From: Marinoscillum furvescens DSM 4134
GTDB taxonomy: Bacteria > Bacteroidota > Bacteroidia > Cytophagales > Cyclobacteriaceae
Direction of reading: 5' to 3'
Length of the DNA: 64,000 bases
Assembly: GCF_003386095.1 (NCBI RefSeq)
Contig: NZ_QREG01000013.1
Location: 104,501-168,500 of the forward strand
Both the position numbers and the translations under genes were made by a program. Below the pieces are notes generated by a model. The model did not search any database. It was not told the origin of the DNA and saw only the letters and a program-made list of their open reading frames with translations. Of the stretch, positions 27,806 through 35,450 are shown in pieces; positions within the stretch are counted from its first letter, which is position 1; each line of letters starts with the position of its first letter.

Positions 27806-28003
27806 AATTGAAAAGTGTTTAGCGGTTATTTAATAGATGATTGATGATGTAAAGGTCCGCTGATACAAGCTCCTTTTTATGCTGCGAAAGCAGTAAATGT
27901 GGCCCTACCTCGATTGGGGTACTGGCGGTCTATATGCCGTTCGTTGTTGCTTAATTTTAATAGATAATAGAGGCTCAGGCTTTTCTACTGGTTTAGATTG
28001 GGG

Positions 28004-28063
28004 TAATAAAAAACCGCCCTAAAAGTCACAGTCGATCAGCTTTGGACTTTAGAGGGCGGTTTT
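28004..28063 (-). terminator. Two-step stem-loop terminator after the pirin gene
   Basis: AAAACCGCCCT (28010-28020) pairs perfectly with AGGGCGGTTTT (28053-28063), and AAAGTC with GACTTT inside it. On the minus strand the stem runs into TTTTTTATT. It lies 30 bases past the pirin stop. The rest of the 27806-28003 stretch shows no gene. Confidence 0.8.
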
Positions 28064-28092
28064 AATGGTGGACCTATTTTCGGTGATCCGTT

Positions 28093-28812
28093 TTAATATG
28101 GGCTTTCTATCATAGGTACTTCTATAATCAATAGTTGTGCATCTGTAGTTGCTGTGATGCCTATTTCATCCAGACTAGTAACTCCTAGTGCATCACGAGA
28201 TTCTAGCTTTGCTTCATTTACCTTCACCTCGCCTGCTATCACAAAAGTGTAAATGCCATTCCCTTTCTGACGTGTTTGGTAGGTAAGGGATTTGTCTTGA
28301 GATAGATCTGCAAGGCTAAACCACGCATCCTGGTTGATCCAAAGTGCCCGGTCATCATCAGGCGCTACTACGGTTTGCAGTTTGTTTTTTCGCTGAGCAG
28401 GATCAAAAGTTATCTGCTGGTACCTGGGCGTAATGTCACGCTCTTTTGGCAATACCCAGATTTGGAGAAAGTTTACCGGATCGGACTTGGAGTGATTATA
28501 CTCTGAGTGGGTAATTCCCGAGCCAGCGCTCATTATCTGTACATCACCCGTACGGATCACTTCGGTATTGCCTGTGCTGTCCTGATGCTCCAGGTCTCCG
28601 CTTAGCGGTATCGAGACGATTTCCATATTGTCGTGAGGGTGTGTGCCAAACCCCATCCCGGGCTGCACTATGTCATCATTGAGTACACGCAGTGCGCCGA
28701 AGTTGATCCGGGATGGATCAAAGTAGCGTCCAAAACTAAACGTATGTCTACTGTGCAACCAGCCAAAATCTGCCTGTCCGCGGCTGTCTGACTTGTGTTT
28801 TATTACGGTCAT
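28093..28812 (-). CDS. Pirin family protein (bicupin)
   Basis: A 239-residue bicupin of the pirin/YhhW family. The N-terminal cupin has the expected metal-site pattern: FGTHPHDNMEIVSIPLSGDLEHQDSTG, with HxH and later E and H, and GITHSEYNHS. Members act as quercetinases or redox-sensitive regulators, so function is open. It is second in a two-gene unit behind the nitroreductase, 24 bases apart. That pairing suggests electrophile or oxidative stress. Its terminator lies at 28004. Confidence 0.92.
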   Translation of the reverse strand: MTVIKHKSDSRGQADFGWLHSRHTFSFGRYFDPSRINFGALRVLNDDIVQPGMGFGTHPHDNMEIVSIPLSGDLEHQDSTGNTEVIRTGDVQIMSAGSGITHSEYNHSKSDPVNFLQIWVLPKERDITPRYQQITFDPAQRKNKLQTVVAPDDDRALWINQDAWFSLADLSQDKSLTYQTRQKGNGIYTFVIAGEVKVNEAKLESRDALGVTSLDEIGITATTDAQLLIIEVPMIESPY

Positions 28813-28836
28813 GATCTGTATTTTTAGTATTTAGAA

Positions 28837-29430
28837 TTAGCGGATAAACTTGCCATGTCCTGCAAACTCATCTACTGTTAATCGCTTACGAGGAGCCAAT
28901 TCGCGTGATTTGAGCTCATCGGTCAATGTGTCTGGGTCTCCCTGATACCCTGCCGCTATTACGGTTACAGGTTCATATCCATCAGTTATGGCAAACGCCT
29001 CAGCTAATTGGTCAAAGTGAACCCCACCCATGTGGTGAAAACTCAGGCCATCTGCCGTGCCCTGTATAGTCAGATTGCCTATGGCCAGACCCAGGTCGTG
29101 TTGGGCGCTGCGGTTTGGAGCCCCATTGCGGTCAAATGTCGTTTTGATTATCGTGACTATTAGTAATGGTGCATGCTGAGCCCAGGTTTGGTTTCCCGAC
29201 ATCAAGGTATCTACGATCTGCTGATGCGCAGGCTCTCCCTTATGGGCGTAGATAAACCTCCATGGCTGCTCATTCATACTAGAGGGTGCCCACCGTGCAG
29301 CCTCTAGCATGTTTTGCAATTCCTCATCACCTATAGGTTTTGCAGCAAATGCCCGAGGACTCCACCGGTCTTTTATTGCATGTATCAGTGTCGCTTCTGT
29401 TTTTGCTTCTTTTGATATTAGCGTGTCCAT
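28837..29430 (-). CDS. Nitroreductase family protein
   Basis: A 197-residue FMN-dependent oxidoreductase. The family signature RWSPRAFAAKPIGDEEL and LEAARWAPSSMNEQPWRFIYA binds FMN, and the C-terminal half has the GLAIGNLTIQGTADGLSFHHMGG segment of the dimer interface. Likely substrates are quinones or nitro compounds with NAD(P)H as donor. A palindromic operator-like site lies upstream at 29466, and pirin follows in the same unit. Confidence 0.92.
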   Translation of the reverse strand: MDTLISKEAKTEATLIHAIKDRWSPRAFAAKPIGDEELQNMLEAARWAPSSMNEQPWRFIYAHKGEPAHQQIVDTLMSGNQTWAQHAPLLIVTIIKTTFDRNGAPNRSAQHDLGLAIGNLTIQGTADGLSFHHMGGVHFDQLAEAFAITDGYEPVTVIAAGYQGDPDTLTDELKSRELAPRKRLTVDEFAGHGKFIR

Positions 29431-29465
29431 TGTTTTTGCTTTGTTGGTTCGCTAATAAACGACTA

Positions 29466-29485
29466 TACATTAAATGTAGTTACAT
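29466..29485 (-). promoter_or_regulatory. Overlapping inverted repeats upstream of the nitroreductase gene
   Basis: TACAT TAA ATGTA GT TACAT lies 36 bases before the nitroreductase start. The first and second arms, and the second and third, form two overlapping palindromes. This looks like an operator for a dimeric regulator; no regulator gene is adjacent. Confidence 0.4.
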
Positions 29486-29529
29486 ATAAATTGATAAAAT
29501 GAGCTAGTGTGTGTTTTTGTTGTTGATAA

Positions 29530-29973
29530 TCAGTTAGATAGGTGTTTCTGTAGTCCTTCCAGACCGGTGATGAGCGTTTGCTTCATTTTTCCTTTCATCA
29601 GGGGACTTAGCCATCCAATTGGAGCTTTCATGCGAAACCAAAAGTCCTGTACCACACGCGTGGCGCCCTCTTCCTCTTCGAAAGTGAATTTGCTTTCGAG
29701 GGTGGCCATGGGTACTGAAGATTCTATAAAGCGTAGTTTAAAGGCTTTTAGCTCTTGCCAATCTATTATTTCCTCCTTGATATAGCCTGATTTTGGGAAA
29801 TTGCAGTGGCGAATCATGCCTACGCCGGATGTTGTGTCGGATTCCAGATGGCTGCTAGCTATGGCTGGGTTGTAGTCGGCTACATTGCCAAAGCCAAGGG
29901 CTACGGTATGCCAAACTTTATTAAGTGGTGCCGATATGGTCTTAGACACTTGTAGGTGAACGGGATTACTCAT
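29530..29973 (-). CDS. SRPBCC (START-like) family protein
   Basis: A 147-residue cytoplasmic protein of the START/Bet v1-like fold (polyketide cyclase or dehydrase type). It begins with HLQVSKTISAPLNKVWHTVA and continues with VGMIRHCNFPKSGYIKEEIIDW and KFTFEEEEGATRVVQDFWF. This fold binds small hydrophobic ligands. The ligand is unknown. It follows the VOC gene after 71 bases that hold an inverted repeat. Confidence 0.87.
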   Translation of the reverse strand: MSNPVHLQVSKTISAPLNKVWHTVALGFGNVADYNPAIASSHLESDTTSGVGMIRHCNFPKSGYIKEEIIDWQELKAFKLRFIESSVPMATLESKFTFEEEEGATRVVQDFWFRMKAPIGWLSPLMKGKMKQTLITGLEGLQKHLSN

Positions 29974-29987
29974 CTTCGCAGGGGGTT

Positions 29988-30026
29988 AGTGATAAAACGT
30001 TTTCAGAAGATAACAGCTTTATCACT
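29988..30026. repeat. 9-bp inverted repeat between VOC and SRPBCC genes
   Basis: AGTGATAAA (29988-29996) and TTTATCACT (30018-30026) are perfect complements with a 21-nt loop. No T tract follows on the minus strand. It may be an operator or a leader hairpin ahead of the SRPBCC gene. Confidence 0.4.
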
Positions 30027-30044
30027 CATCACCACTATCTGCAT

Positions 30045-30392
30045 TTAGTATTTTGGCTCATAGAGCTGGATCAGAAAGTCCCCCGGGGCTTTGATGAAAG
30101 TCACCAGTCCATAACCGTGATCTTCTATGTCACCTTCAAATTCCACACCTTTTTCTTTTAGGTCCTTTACCGTAGACGCAATGTCATCACAGTAAAAAGA
30201 AATGTCTCGCGTGCCGGATTTGGCACCATCGGCAGTGTCGGTAGGGTGGACGCCCATGTCTCCTTCCGGTAGGTCGAAAATCAGCCAGCCTTCGCCTACA
30301 TCACGTGCCGGAAAGCCTAGTTTGTCTCGAAAAAATGCTCGCAGCTCCTCAGGACGTGAGCTGTAAAACATGGTGTGCACACCTTTGATCAT
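30045..30392 (-). CDS. VOC (glyoxalase-like) family protein
   Basis: A 115-residue single-module protein of the vicinal oxygen chelate superfamily: GVHTMFYSSRPEELRAFFRDKLGF at the start and GYGLVTFIKAPGDFLIQLYEP at the end, with EGDIEDHGYG between. The pattern matches glyoxalase or bleomycin-resistance folds in length and order. The catalysed reaction cannot be set from sequence. It is followed by the SRPBCC gene. Confidence 0.88.
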   Translation of the reverse strand: MIKGVHTMFYSSRPEELRAFFRDKLGFPARDVGEGWLIFDLPEGDMGVHPTDTADGAKSGTRDISFYCDDIASTVKDLKEKGVEFEGDIEDHGYGLVTFIKAPGDFLIQLYEPKY

Positions 30393-30553
30393 GAACTTAT
30401 TCTTTAGTGAGAGAGTTTTGCGATAAATTACGCCATAAACATATCAAAATTATCCAGTAGTGAGAAAATCATATCCATTCCCTCACAGAGGATGGGTAAC
30501 TGCCTGAAAAATTCTTACCATTGCACGATAATCATAACACGATCACTTTTCGT

Positions 30554-31633
30554 ATGCTAAAATCAACCCTTTTCTTTTTGCTTGCTGTGCTTTTGCTCAA
30601 TGCATGCCAACCAAAAAAGCAATCAGCTTCCAGTGAAAAACCTACCGAAACCCAACCAACAGCTGAACAAGTACCTACTTCACAGCCTGAAGTGTCTACT
30701 GAAGGAATGGTACTCATCCCTGCAGGCACTTACACCATGGGTGGTAAGTCGGATCAGGCTTACGAAGACGAGTTTCCGCGGCATGAGGTGAAAATCAGTG
30801 CGTTTTATATGGATGAAACCGAAGTGACCAACGCCCAGTTTGCAGCGTTTGTAGAGGCTACAGGTTATGTTACAGTAGCAGAAAAAGACATTGATTGGGA
30901 AGAACTCAAGAACCAGCTGCCAGAGGGTACGCCCAAGCCGGCAGATTCTGTCTTGCAGGCAGGGTCATTGGTGTTTCAAGGTACGGATGGCCCGGTAAAC
31001 CTTCAGGACTACAGCCAGTGGTGGGAATGGACCATAGGGGCGGATTGGCGCCACCCCGAAGGCCCTGAGAGTACCATAGCAGACCGCATGGACCACCCTG
31101 TGGTGCATATAGCCTGGGAAGATGCCATAGCTTATGCCAAATGGGCCGGGAAAAGATTGCCTACTGAAGCAGAATGGGAGTGGGCCTCTATGGGGGGTAA
31201 GACCGATAGCAAATACCCATGGGGCAATGAGTCTGTTGAAAATGCCAGCGACAAGGCGAATTTTTGGCAGGGTAAATTTCCCTATCAAAACTATGTGCTC
31301 GATGGCTATGAGACCACAGCACCTGTAAAATCTTTTCCTCCCAATGGATACGGGCTCTATGACATGGCCGGCAATGTATGGGAGTGGTGCTTAGACAAGT
31401 ACGATGTGAGAGCCTACACAGAAGATGCCGCTGAAGGCACGGTAGTAAACCCTAAAGGTTCGGCTCAATATTATGACCCGCGTGAACCCTACACACCCAA
31501 GCACGTGATCAGAGGAGGGTCTTTTCTATGCAATGACAGCTACTGTAGCGGTTATCGTGTGTCTCGAAGGATGAGTTCCAGCAAAGACTCAGGGTTTAAC
31601 CATACCGGCTTTAGGTGTGTGGTGTCCAAATGA
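30554..31633 (+). CDS. Formylglycine-generating-enzyme (SUMF1) family lipoprotein with both copper cysteines
   Basis: A 359-residue predicted lipoprotein (lipobox LLNAC). The mature part is one FGE-sulfatase domain: MVLIPAGTYTMGG, DETEVTNAQFAAFVEATGY, VHIAWEDAIAYAKWAGKRLPTEAEWEWA, MAGNVWEWCLDKYD and the C-terminal GFRCV. GGSFLCNDSYCSGYR carries Cys326 and Cys331, the spacing of the copper-binding pair of true aerobic formylglycine-generating enzymes. This favours oxidation of a sulfatase cysteine rather than a mere fold relative. Export as a lipoprotein and the lack of a sulfatase gene here are notable. The ATG at 30554 is preferred to TTG at 30521, which would disturb the signal peptide. Confidence 0.88.
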   Translation: MLKSTLFFLLAVLLLNACQPKKQSASSEKPTETQPTAEQVPTSQPEVSTEGMVLIPAGTYTMGGKSDQAYEDEFPRHEVKISAFYMDETEVTNAQFAAFVEATGYVTVAEKDIDWEELKNQLPEGTPKPADSVLQAGSLVFQGTDGPVNLQDYSQWWEWTIGADWRHPEGPESTIADRMDHPVVHIAWEDAIAYAKWAGKRLPTEAEWEWASMGGKTDSKYPWGNESVENASDKANFWQGKFPYQNYVLDGYETTAPVKSFPPNGYGLYDMAGNVWEWCLDKYDVRAYTEDAAEGTVVNPKGSAQYYDPREPYTPKHVIRGGSFLCNDSYCSGYRVSRRMSSSKDSGFNHTGFRCVVSK

Positions 31634-31710
31634 ATCATGTAAACACCTTGAGCGTTCAGGTAATTGAGTGCAGCAGCCTGCGCGTTTTAGTGTAGGCTTT
31701 GCATGCAGAA

Positions 31711-31768
31711 TGTAAGCATTATCTAACATAGCTAAAGTTGAAGTTCTTTTGGAGGGATTGTATTATTG
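31711..31768 (+). promoter_or_regulatory. Box-pair promoter of the GAF protein gene
   Basis: TGTAAG (31711-31716) and TCTAAC (31722-31727) are 11 bp apart. After 33 nt comes TATTATTG (31761-31768), 5 of 6 fixed bases of TAnnTTTG. TTG at 31738-31740 could serve as -33. The layout equals that at 41785, 56255 and 60559, though its second box is weaker. Confidence 0.45.
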
Positions 31769-31845
31769 GGATTTAGGCCTTATCTTAGGATAACGTACTT
31801 ATTCCCAACACAACCCCAACAACATTGTATCTTTTTGGTAATCAG

Positions 31846-33042
31846 ATGAAAAAAGAATCGTTTAGGCATGCTAAACATCAGGGATTTACCCGTGAGCTAC
31901 TTGCCGAAGCTGAAGATGAAGAACTCAAAGCAATTGTAGAGGAGGCTGCAAGCAAGATTGGTGTGCCTATTGCGCTCGTTTCTTTGGTGATGGAGGATGT
32001 GCAGTTCTTCAAAGCTCATTATGGCTTGCCCGATGACCTCATCAATGTGAAGGGATCCTCTAAAGATGCCTCCTTATGTCAGTTTGTAGTCTCTCACCAG
32101 GCACCATTCGAGGTAGGCGATACAGATAGCAACAACGAGATTCCGCAGGAGTTTATTCAAAAATATGGCATAAAATCCTACATGGGTATGCCCATCAAGT
32201 CCAACGATCAGGTGGTGGGATCTTTGTGTGTGTTGGATACCAAGCCGCGTGCTTTCGAACAGCAACACCGAAAATCATTGGAACACCTGGCCGAACTCGT
32301 AGACAATCGTCTGAAAAAGCTCAATGAGACACAAAAGACTTCTAGAGCCAGGATGCTTCAGTCGGCTGTTGGTCCGGCATTGGATGAGCTTCATGATGGG
32401 GTTCCTCCGATTCGTGAAGGTCTTTCTGTAGGCTATATGTCTACCACAGAAATCGGTATGCTGCTCAGAATGGCAGAGTCAGCGCTCTATGGTAAAGTCA
32501 CTAGCAAAGAGGAAGTAAGAGATCACCTGGAAAAAGCACGACTCGCACTGGAGCGGTGCCAAAACGGATTGTATAATATAGAGGCGAGCCTTGAAGATAT
32601 GGTGGACAGCATGGATGCACTCACCGACGTACTAAAGCCTGCAGAATCCTCCACACTCCTGCATGTAGCAGAGTCCGGTCGTGAGCTATCCCGTCATATT
32701 ACCCGACAGAGTGGGGGAGTGTCCCTTGGTGAGTTTGAGTATGACCCTTTTATATCCACACCCAGAGCATTTGCCTCTTCGTTGATAGCGATGGTGCTGT
32801 CTCAGCTAGCAGCCAGGCTATTAAACGAAGGCCTTACTTCCAAACTTAAAATATCTGCCGAGCGTTCTGGGCTCAACGCTGCACTGATCATAGAGGCTGA
32901 TGGATTAAAAGACATGGACATGCCTAAGCTTGTAGACGAACTCAATACACATACACACGAAGAACCTACTGTGTCCTTTAATTTGGAGGAACATGGCGTT
33001 CGTCTCTTATTTGCAGCTATTCAGGAAAAACTGGGGGATTAA
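31846..33042 (+). CDS. GAF-domain signalling protein with degenerate kinase-like C-terminus
   Basis: A 398-residue cytoplasmic protein. Residues 15-165 are a GAF domain (ELKAIVEEAASKIGVPIALVSLVMEDVQFFKAHYGL ... SLCQFVVSHQAPFEVGD ... YMGMPIKSNDQVVGSLCVLD). Then come two long helices like a dimerisation bundle (STTEIGMLLRMAESALYG ... LERCQNGLYNIEASLEDM). The last 100 residues have the outline of a histidine-kinase ATPase domain but lack N, G1 and G2 boxes. It may sense a small ligand and signal by dimer state. The ATG at 31846 is chosen over TTG at 31825. Confidence 0.83.
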   Translation: MKKESFRHAKHQGFTRELLAEAEDEELKAIVEEAASKIGVPIALVSLVMEDVQFFKAHYGLPDDLINVKGSSKDASLCQFVVSHQAPFEVGDTDSNNEIPQEFIQKYGIKSYMGMPIKSNDQVVGSLCVLDTKPRAFEQQHRKSLEHLAELVDNRLKKLNETQKTSRARMLQSAVGPALDELHDGVPPIREGLSVGYMSTTEIGMLLRMAESALYGKVTSKEEVRDHLEKARLALERCQNGLYNIEASLEDMVDSMDALTDVLKPAESSTLLHVAESGRELSRHITRQSGGVSLGEFEYDPFISTPRAFASSLIAMVLSQLAARLLNEGLTSKLKISAERSGLNAALIIEADGLKDMDMPKLVDELNTHTHEEPTVSFNLEEHGVRLLFAAIQEKLGD

Positions 33043-33452
33043 AGCGCCCCCCAGCTGTCAAATATTTTCACAGTATCCCATTTGTCTTTATTGGCCTCTA
33101 CATAGGCTACATGAGCTTCATGTTCCTGATACCTGTCCTGGTCAGCTTTGCTCTCGAAGGTTACCACCAGACTTACCGTATAGCTGTTGTCTACCACTTC
33201 TCTGGGCGTACCTGCCGGGGTGCCCAGATGGTACTTTCTTACCTCTTTTACTTTTTTGAGAAAGCCCTCGGTGGACGCTATAAAGTCATTTACATTCGTT
33301 TCGGGCTTCAGCCAAAAAAAGACCATATGAACAAACTGTCCATCAATGATGGATTTACCTTTTTTAGGTGCTGCAGACACGTTCCAGGGAAGCAAGCTTG
33401 CTGCGCCCACAGCTGCCAGTGATCGTTTAAGAAAATTACGTTTTTGCATCAT
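33039..33452 (-). CDS. Dabb (stress-responsive A/B barrel) protein with Tat-like signal
   Basis: A 137-residue exported protein. It starts with KRNFLKRSLAAVGAASLLPW, a signal peptide of the Tat type in spirit though not a strict twin-Arg motif. The rest is one Dabb dimeric barrel (GQFVHMVFFWLKPETNVNDF ... YTVSLVVTFESKADQDRYQEHEAHVAYVE). Such proteins often sit with sugar or quinone enzymes; function is unknown. Its stop overlaps the stop of the GAF gene by 4 bases. ATG at 33449 is an equal start. Confidence 0.88.
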   Translation of the reverse strand: MMQKRNFLKRSLAAVGAASLLPWNVSAAPKKGKSIIDGQFVHMVFFWLKPETNVNDFIASTEGFLKKVKEVRKYHLGTPAGTPREVVDNSYTVSLVVTFESKADQDRYQEHEAHVAYVEANKDKWDTVKIFDSWGAL

Positions 33453-33579
33453 GCTTTAAATCGACGTTTAAATTGGAGAGGGAAGTTAAGTAATCGTCAG
33501 GAGCTATGCCAGATGCAACAGGAGTGAAATAACATTCGATACTGAGAGCAATGGCCAACCATCGAGAATGTTCATGCTG

Positions 33580-33810
33580 TACATTGAGCAGTCCTTGCTA
33601 AGCATTGAGTGGTCCTTGTTGAGCATTTAGCGGTCCTTGCTGTACATTGAGCAGTCCTTGTTGTGCATTGAGTGGTCCTTGCTAAGCATTGAGTGGTCCT
33701 TGCTGTGCATTGAGTGGTCCTTGTTGAGCATTGAACGGTCTTTGTTGTACATTTAGCAGTCCTTGCTAAGCATTGAGTAATCCTTGTTTCGCATTGAGCA
33801 GCCTCCATTC
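33580..33810. repeat. Eleven imperfect 21-bp tandem repeats
   Basis: Eleven units of exactly 21 bp with a core like CATTGAGTGGTCCTTG and a variable 5-bp joint (TGCTA, TTGAG and so on). On the minus strand the frame from TTG 33823 to TGA 33572 stays open through all units and would read a heptad such as Q-C-x-A-R-T-x, with one Cys per unit (83 residues). I do not consider it a proven gene. The region lies alone between the Dabb and Rho_N-like genes; the rest of 33453-33916 shows no gene. Confidence 0.9.
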
Positions 33811-33916
33811 GACTTTCACACAATCAGCTAATCATTACCAAATGCTTACGGCTTACCAAATACCAAACAATGTGCCCTGCCTGTAAGTAGTTCATTTAAA
33901 TGTAAATGAAGGAACA

Positions 33917-34165
33917 ATGGCAGAAGATCACGGAAAGCAAATCAAAAACGACGAGCAATACGAAGGTTTGAGAGACAGAGGAATGAGTAAGGAAAAAGCT
34001 GCACGTATAGCCAATACGCCAGACAGTGGTCATAAAGGAGGTAAGGCCGATACCTACGAAGAGCGAAGCGTAGAAGACCTCTACGAGCAGGCAAAAAAAG
34101 TAGGCATCGATGGTAGGTCCAAAATGACCAAGCAGGAGCTGATCGATGCCTTACGTGAGCATTAG
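33917..34165 (+). CDS. Small Rho_N-like (SAP-type) protein, 82 residues
   Basis: An 82-residue basic protein. The first half (HGKQIKNDEQYEGLRDRGMSKEKAARIANTPDS) resembles plasmid-stabilisation-like or DUF7218-type small proteins. The second half is the Rho N-terminal fold: RSVEDLYEQAKKVGIDGRSKMTKQELIDALRE. It may bind nucleic acid. An inverted repeat TTCATTT/AAATGAA at 33891-33910 lies just before its start. Its stop overlaps that of msrA by 4 bases. Confidence 0.85.
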   Translation: MAEDHGKQIKNDEQYEGLRDRGMSKEKAARIANTPDSGHKGGKADTYEERSVEDLYEQAKKVGIDGRSKMTKQELIDALREH

Positions 34166-34782
34166 TCTTTCAGCAATTCTGGAAATTTCTTCCGAACCTT
34201 ATCGATTTTAGGCCGAGATACATTCACGATATAGCGGTCAAAAGGGTGGTTGGCCTCATAGTCCTGATGGTAGTCCTCAGCTTTGTAAAAAGTCTGATAG
34301 GGATTAAGCTCCGTGACGATGGGCTTAGGAAAATCCGGAGCGATGCGTTTCATTACCTGCTCGGCAGTTTTTTGCTGTTGATTGTTGTGATAAAAGATGG
34401 CTGATCGGTACTGAGGGCCTACATCGGGGCCCTGACGGTTGAGCTGGGTAGGATCGTGGGCCGTAAAAAAAACCTCCAGGAGCGTCTCATAGGAGATCAC
34501 TTTCGGGTCAAAATATATCTGAACTGTCTCGGCATGTTGGGTACGGCCAGAGCTAACCAGTTTGTAATCAGCAGTAGCTTTGTCTCCGCCAGCGTAGCCA
34601 GATACTGCTTCTTGTACGCCTCTCAGCTGTTCGAAAGACGCTTCTACACACCAGAAGCAGCCCCCAGCAAAAGTGGCTGTATCCAGTGATTGAGACACTG
34701 TAGACTGGTCATGAGTGCTTGCACTTTTGGATTGACAGGAGATACAAATTAAGGATAGAAAAAAGAGAGTGAAAATTCGCAT
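34162..34782 (-). CDS. msrA: Exported peptide-methionine (S)-S-oxide reductase MsrA
   Basis: A 206-residue enzyme that repairs oxidised methionine. The motif TATFAGGCFWCVEASFEQLRGVQEAVSGYAGG places the catalytic Cys at residue 42. The Glu and Tyr partners follow in GRTQHAETVQIYFDPKVISYETLLEVFFTAHDPT. It starts with a signal peptide ending in the lipobox-like ICISCQS, so the protein is likely a periplasmic lipoprotein rather than the cytosolic form. It lies next to an orphan plus-strand terminator at 35001. Confidence 0.95.
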   Translation of the reverse strand: MRIFTLFFLSLICISCQSKSASTHDQSTVSQSLDTATFAGGCFWCVEASFEQLRGVQEAVSGYAGGDKATADYKLVSSGRTQHAETVQIYFDPKVISYETLLEVFFTAHDPTQLNRQGPDVGPQYRSAIFYHNNQQQKTAEQVMKRIAPDFPKPIVTELNPYQTFYKAEDYHQDYEANHPFDRYIVNVSRPKIDKVRKKFPELLKD

Positions 34783-35000
34783 AAAAATTTTTGCTTTCTA
34801 GTACAACATTTTTGGCGGAAGAAGAGTTTAAGGGGATGTACAGCAACTTGATAATCAATTGATTAATTGCTGAACCAATAATAAGAAAAAAAGATAATAG
34901 TCTGGTGAACCAAATGCTCATAAAGTTAGTTATGACATTAACAATTTGGACACACCAAAGACAAAAAAGAATAATAGGTTAGGTTAGGCGGTGATAGATT

Positions 35001-35038
35001 AGCGTGGCTTCCACTCGGAGGTCGCGCTTTTCTTTTTT
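35001..35038 (+). terminator. Orphan plus-strand terminator between msrA and the ArsR gene
   Basis: AGCG...CGCT and CTTCC...GGAGG form a hairpin with an internal loop, followed by TTTTCTTTTTT. Both neighbouring genes are on the minus strand, and that strand has no T run here, so it must end some unseen plus-strand transcript. The rest of 34783-35057 shows no coding frame. Confidence 0.6.
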
Positions 35039-35057
35039 AGGTGCAGCAGCATCCGAC

Positions 35058-35390
35058 CTAGCAACAAACACCATCATCATCCTGAAACCTACTAAAGGTA
35101 GCTTCAAACAGCTGCTGTATAGCTTTCCATCGTTCAGGGTTGATGCAGTAGCTTACTTTGGTGCCTTCTATAGTACCCATAATAATACCTACTTCTTTGA
35201 GTTCGCGCAGGTGCTGGCTGATTGTGGCCTGTGCCAGTCCCAGTTCCTGTACCAGGTCACCATTGATACAGGCGTTTTGTTTGATGAGGTGGTCGATGAT
35301 CGCGACACGCGCTGGGTGAGCCAGTGCTTTGGCCACCCGAGCAAACTCATTTTGCTCTTCAGTAAATAAATTTGACTTGGTGATACCCAT
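35058..35390 (-). CDS. ArsR/SmtB family transcription regulator
   Basis: A 110-residue winged-helix repressor: FARVAKALAHPARVAIIDHLIKQNACINGDLVQELGLAQATISQHLRELKEVGII is the DNA-binding core. No ELCVCDL metal site is present in the recognition helix area, but the protein ends in DDDGVCC, and the C-terminal Cys pair could bind a metal or metalloid. The neighbours give no transport genes, so its target is unknown. Confidence 0.92.
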   Translation of the reverse strand: MGITKSNLFTEEQNEFARVAKALAHPARVAIIDHLIKQNACINGDLVQELGLAQATISQHLRELKEVGIIMGTIEGTKVSYCINPERWKAIQQLFEATFSRFQDDDGVCC

Positions 35391-35450
35391 GGTTGTAAGA
35401 TAGCAATATTACAATGTACTCTTTTTATACCTAAAAGGTTATAACGTGAT

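Noticed and set aside
33029-33053. Terminator between the GAF and Dabb genes (CTGGGGG/CCCCCAG)
   Set aside because: No T tract on either side; it overlaps both stop codons and may only protect the 3' end.
33580-33810. CRISPR array
   Set aside because: Units are contiguous 21-mers without unique spacers, and no cas gene is near.
33572-33823. 83-residue Cys-rich protein as a firm gene
   Set aside because: It starts with TTG, has no promoter or signal, and open frames are expected in a 21-bp repeat. Kept only as a repeat.
35004-35369. Plus-strand 121-residue frame opposite the ArsR gene
   Set aside because: It is the antisense of a clear ArsR winged helix and shows no protein family pattern.
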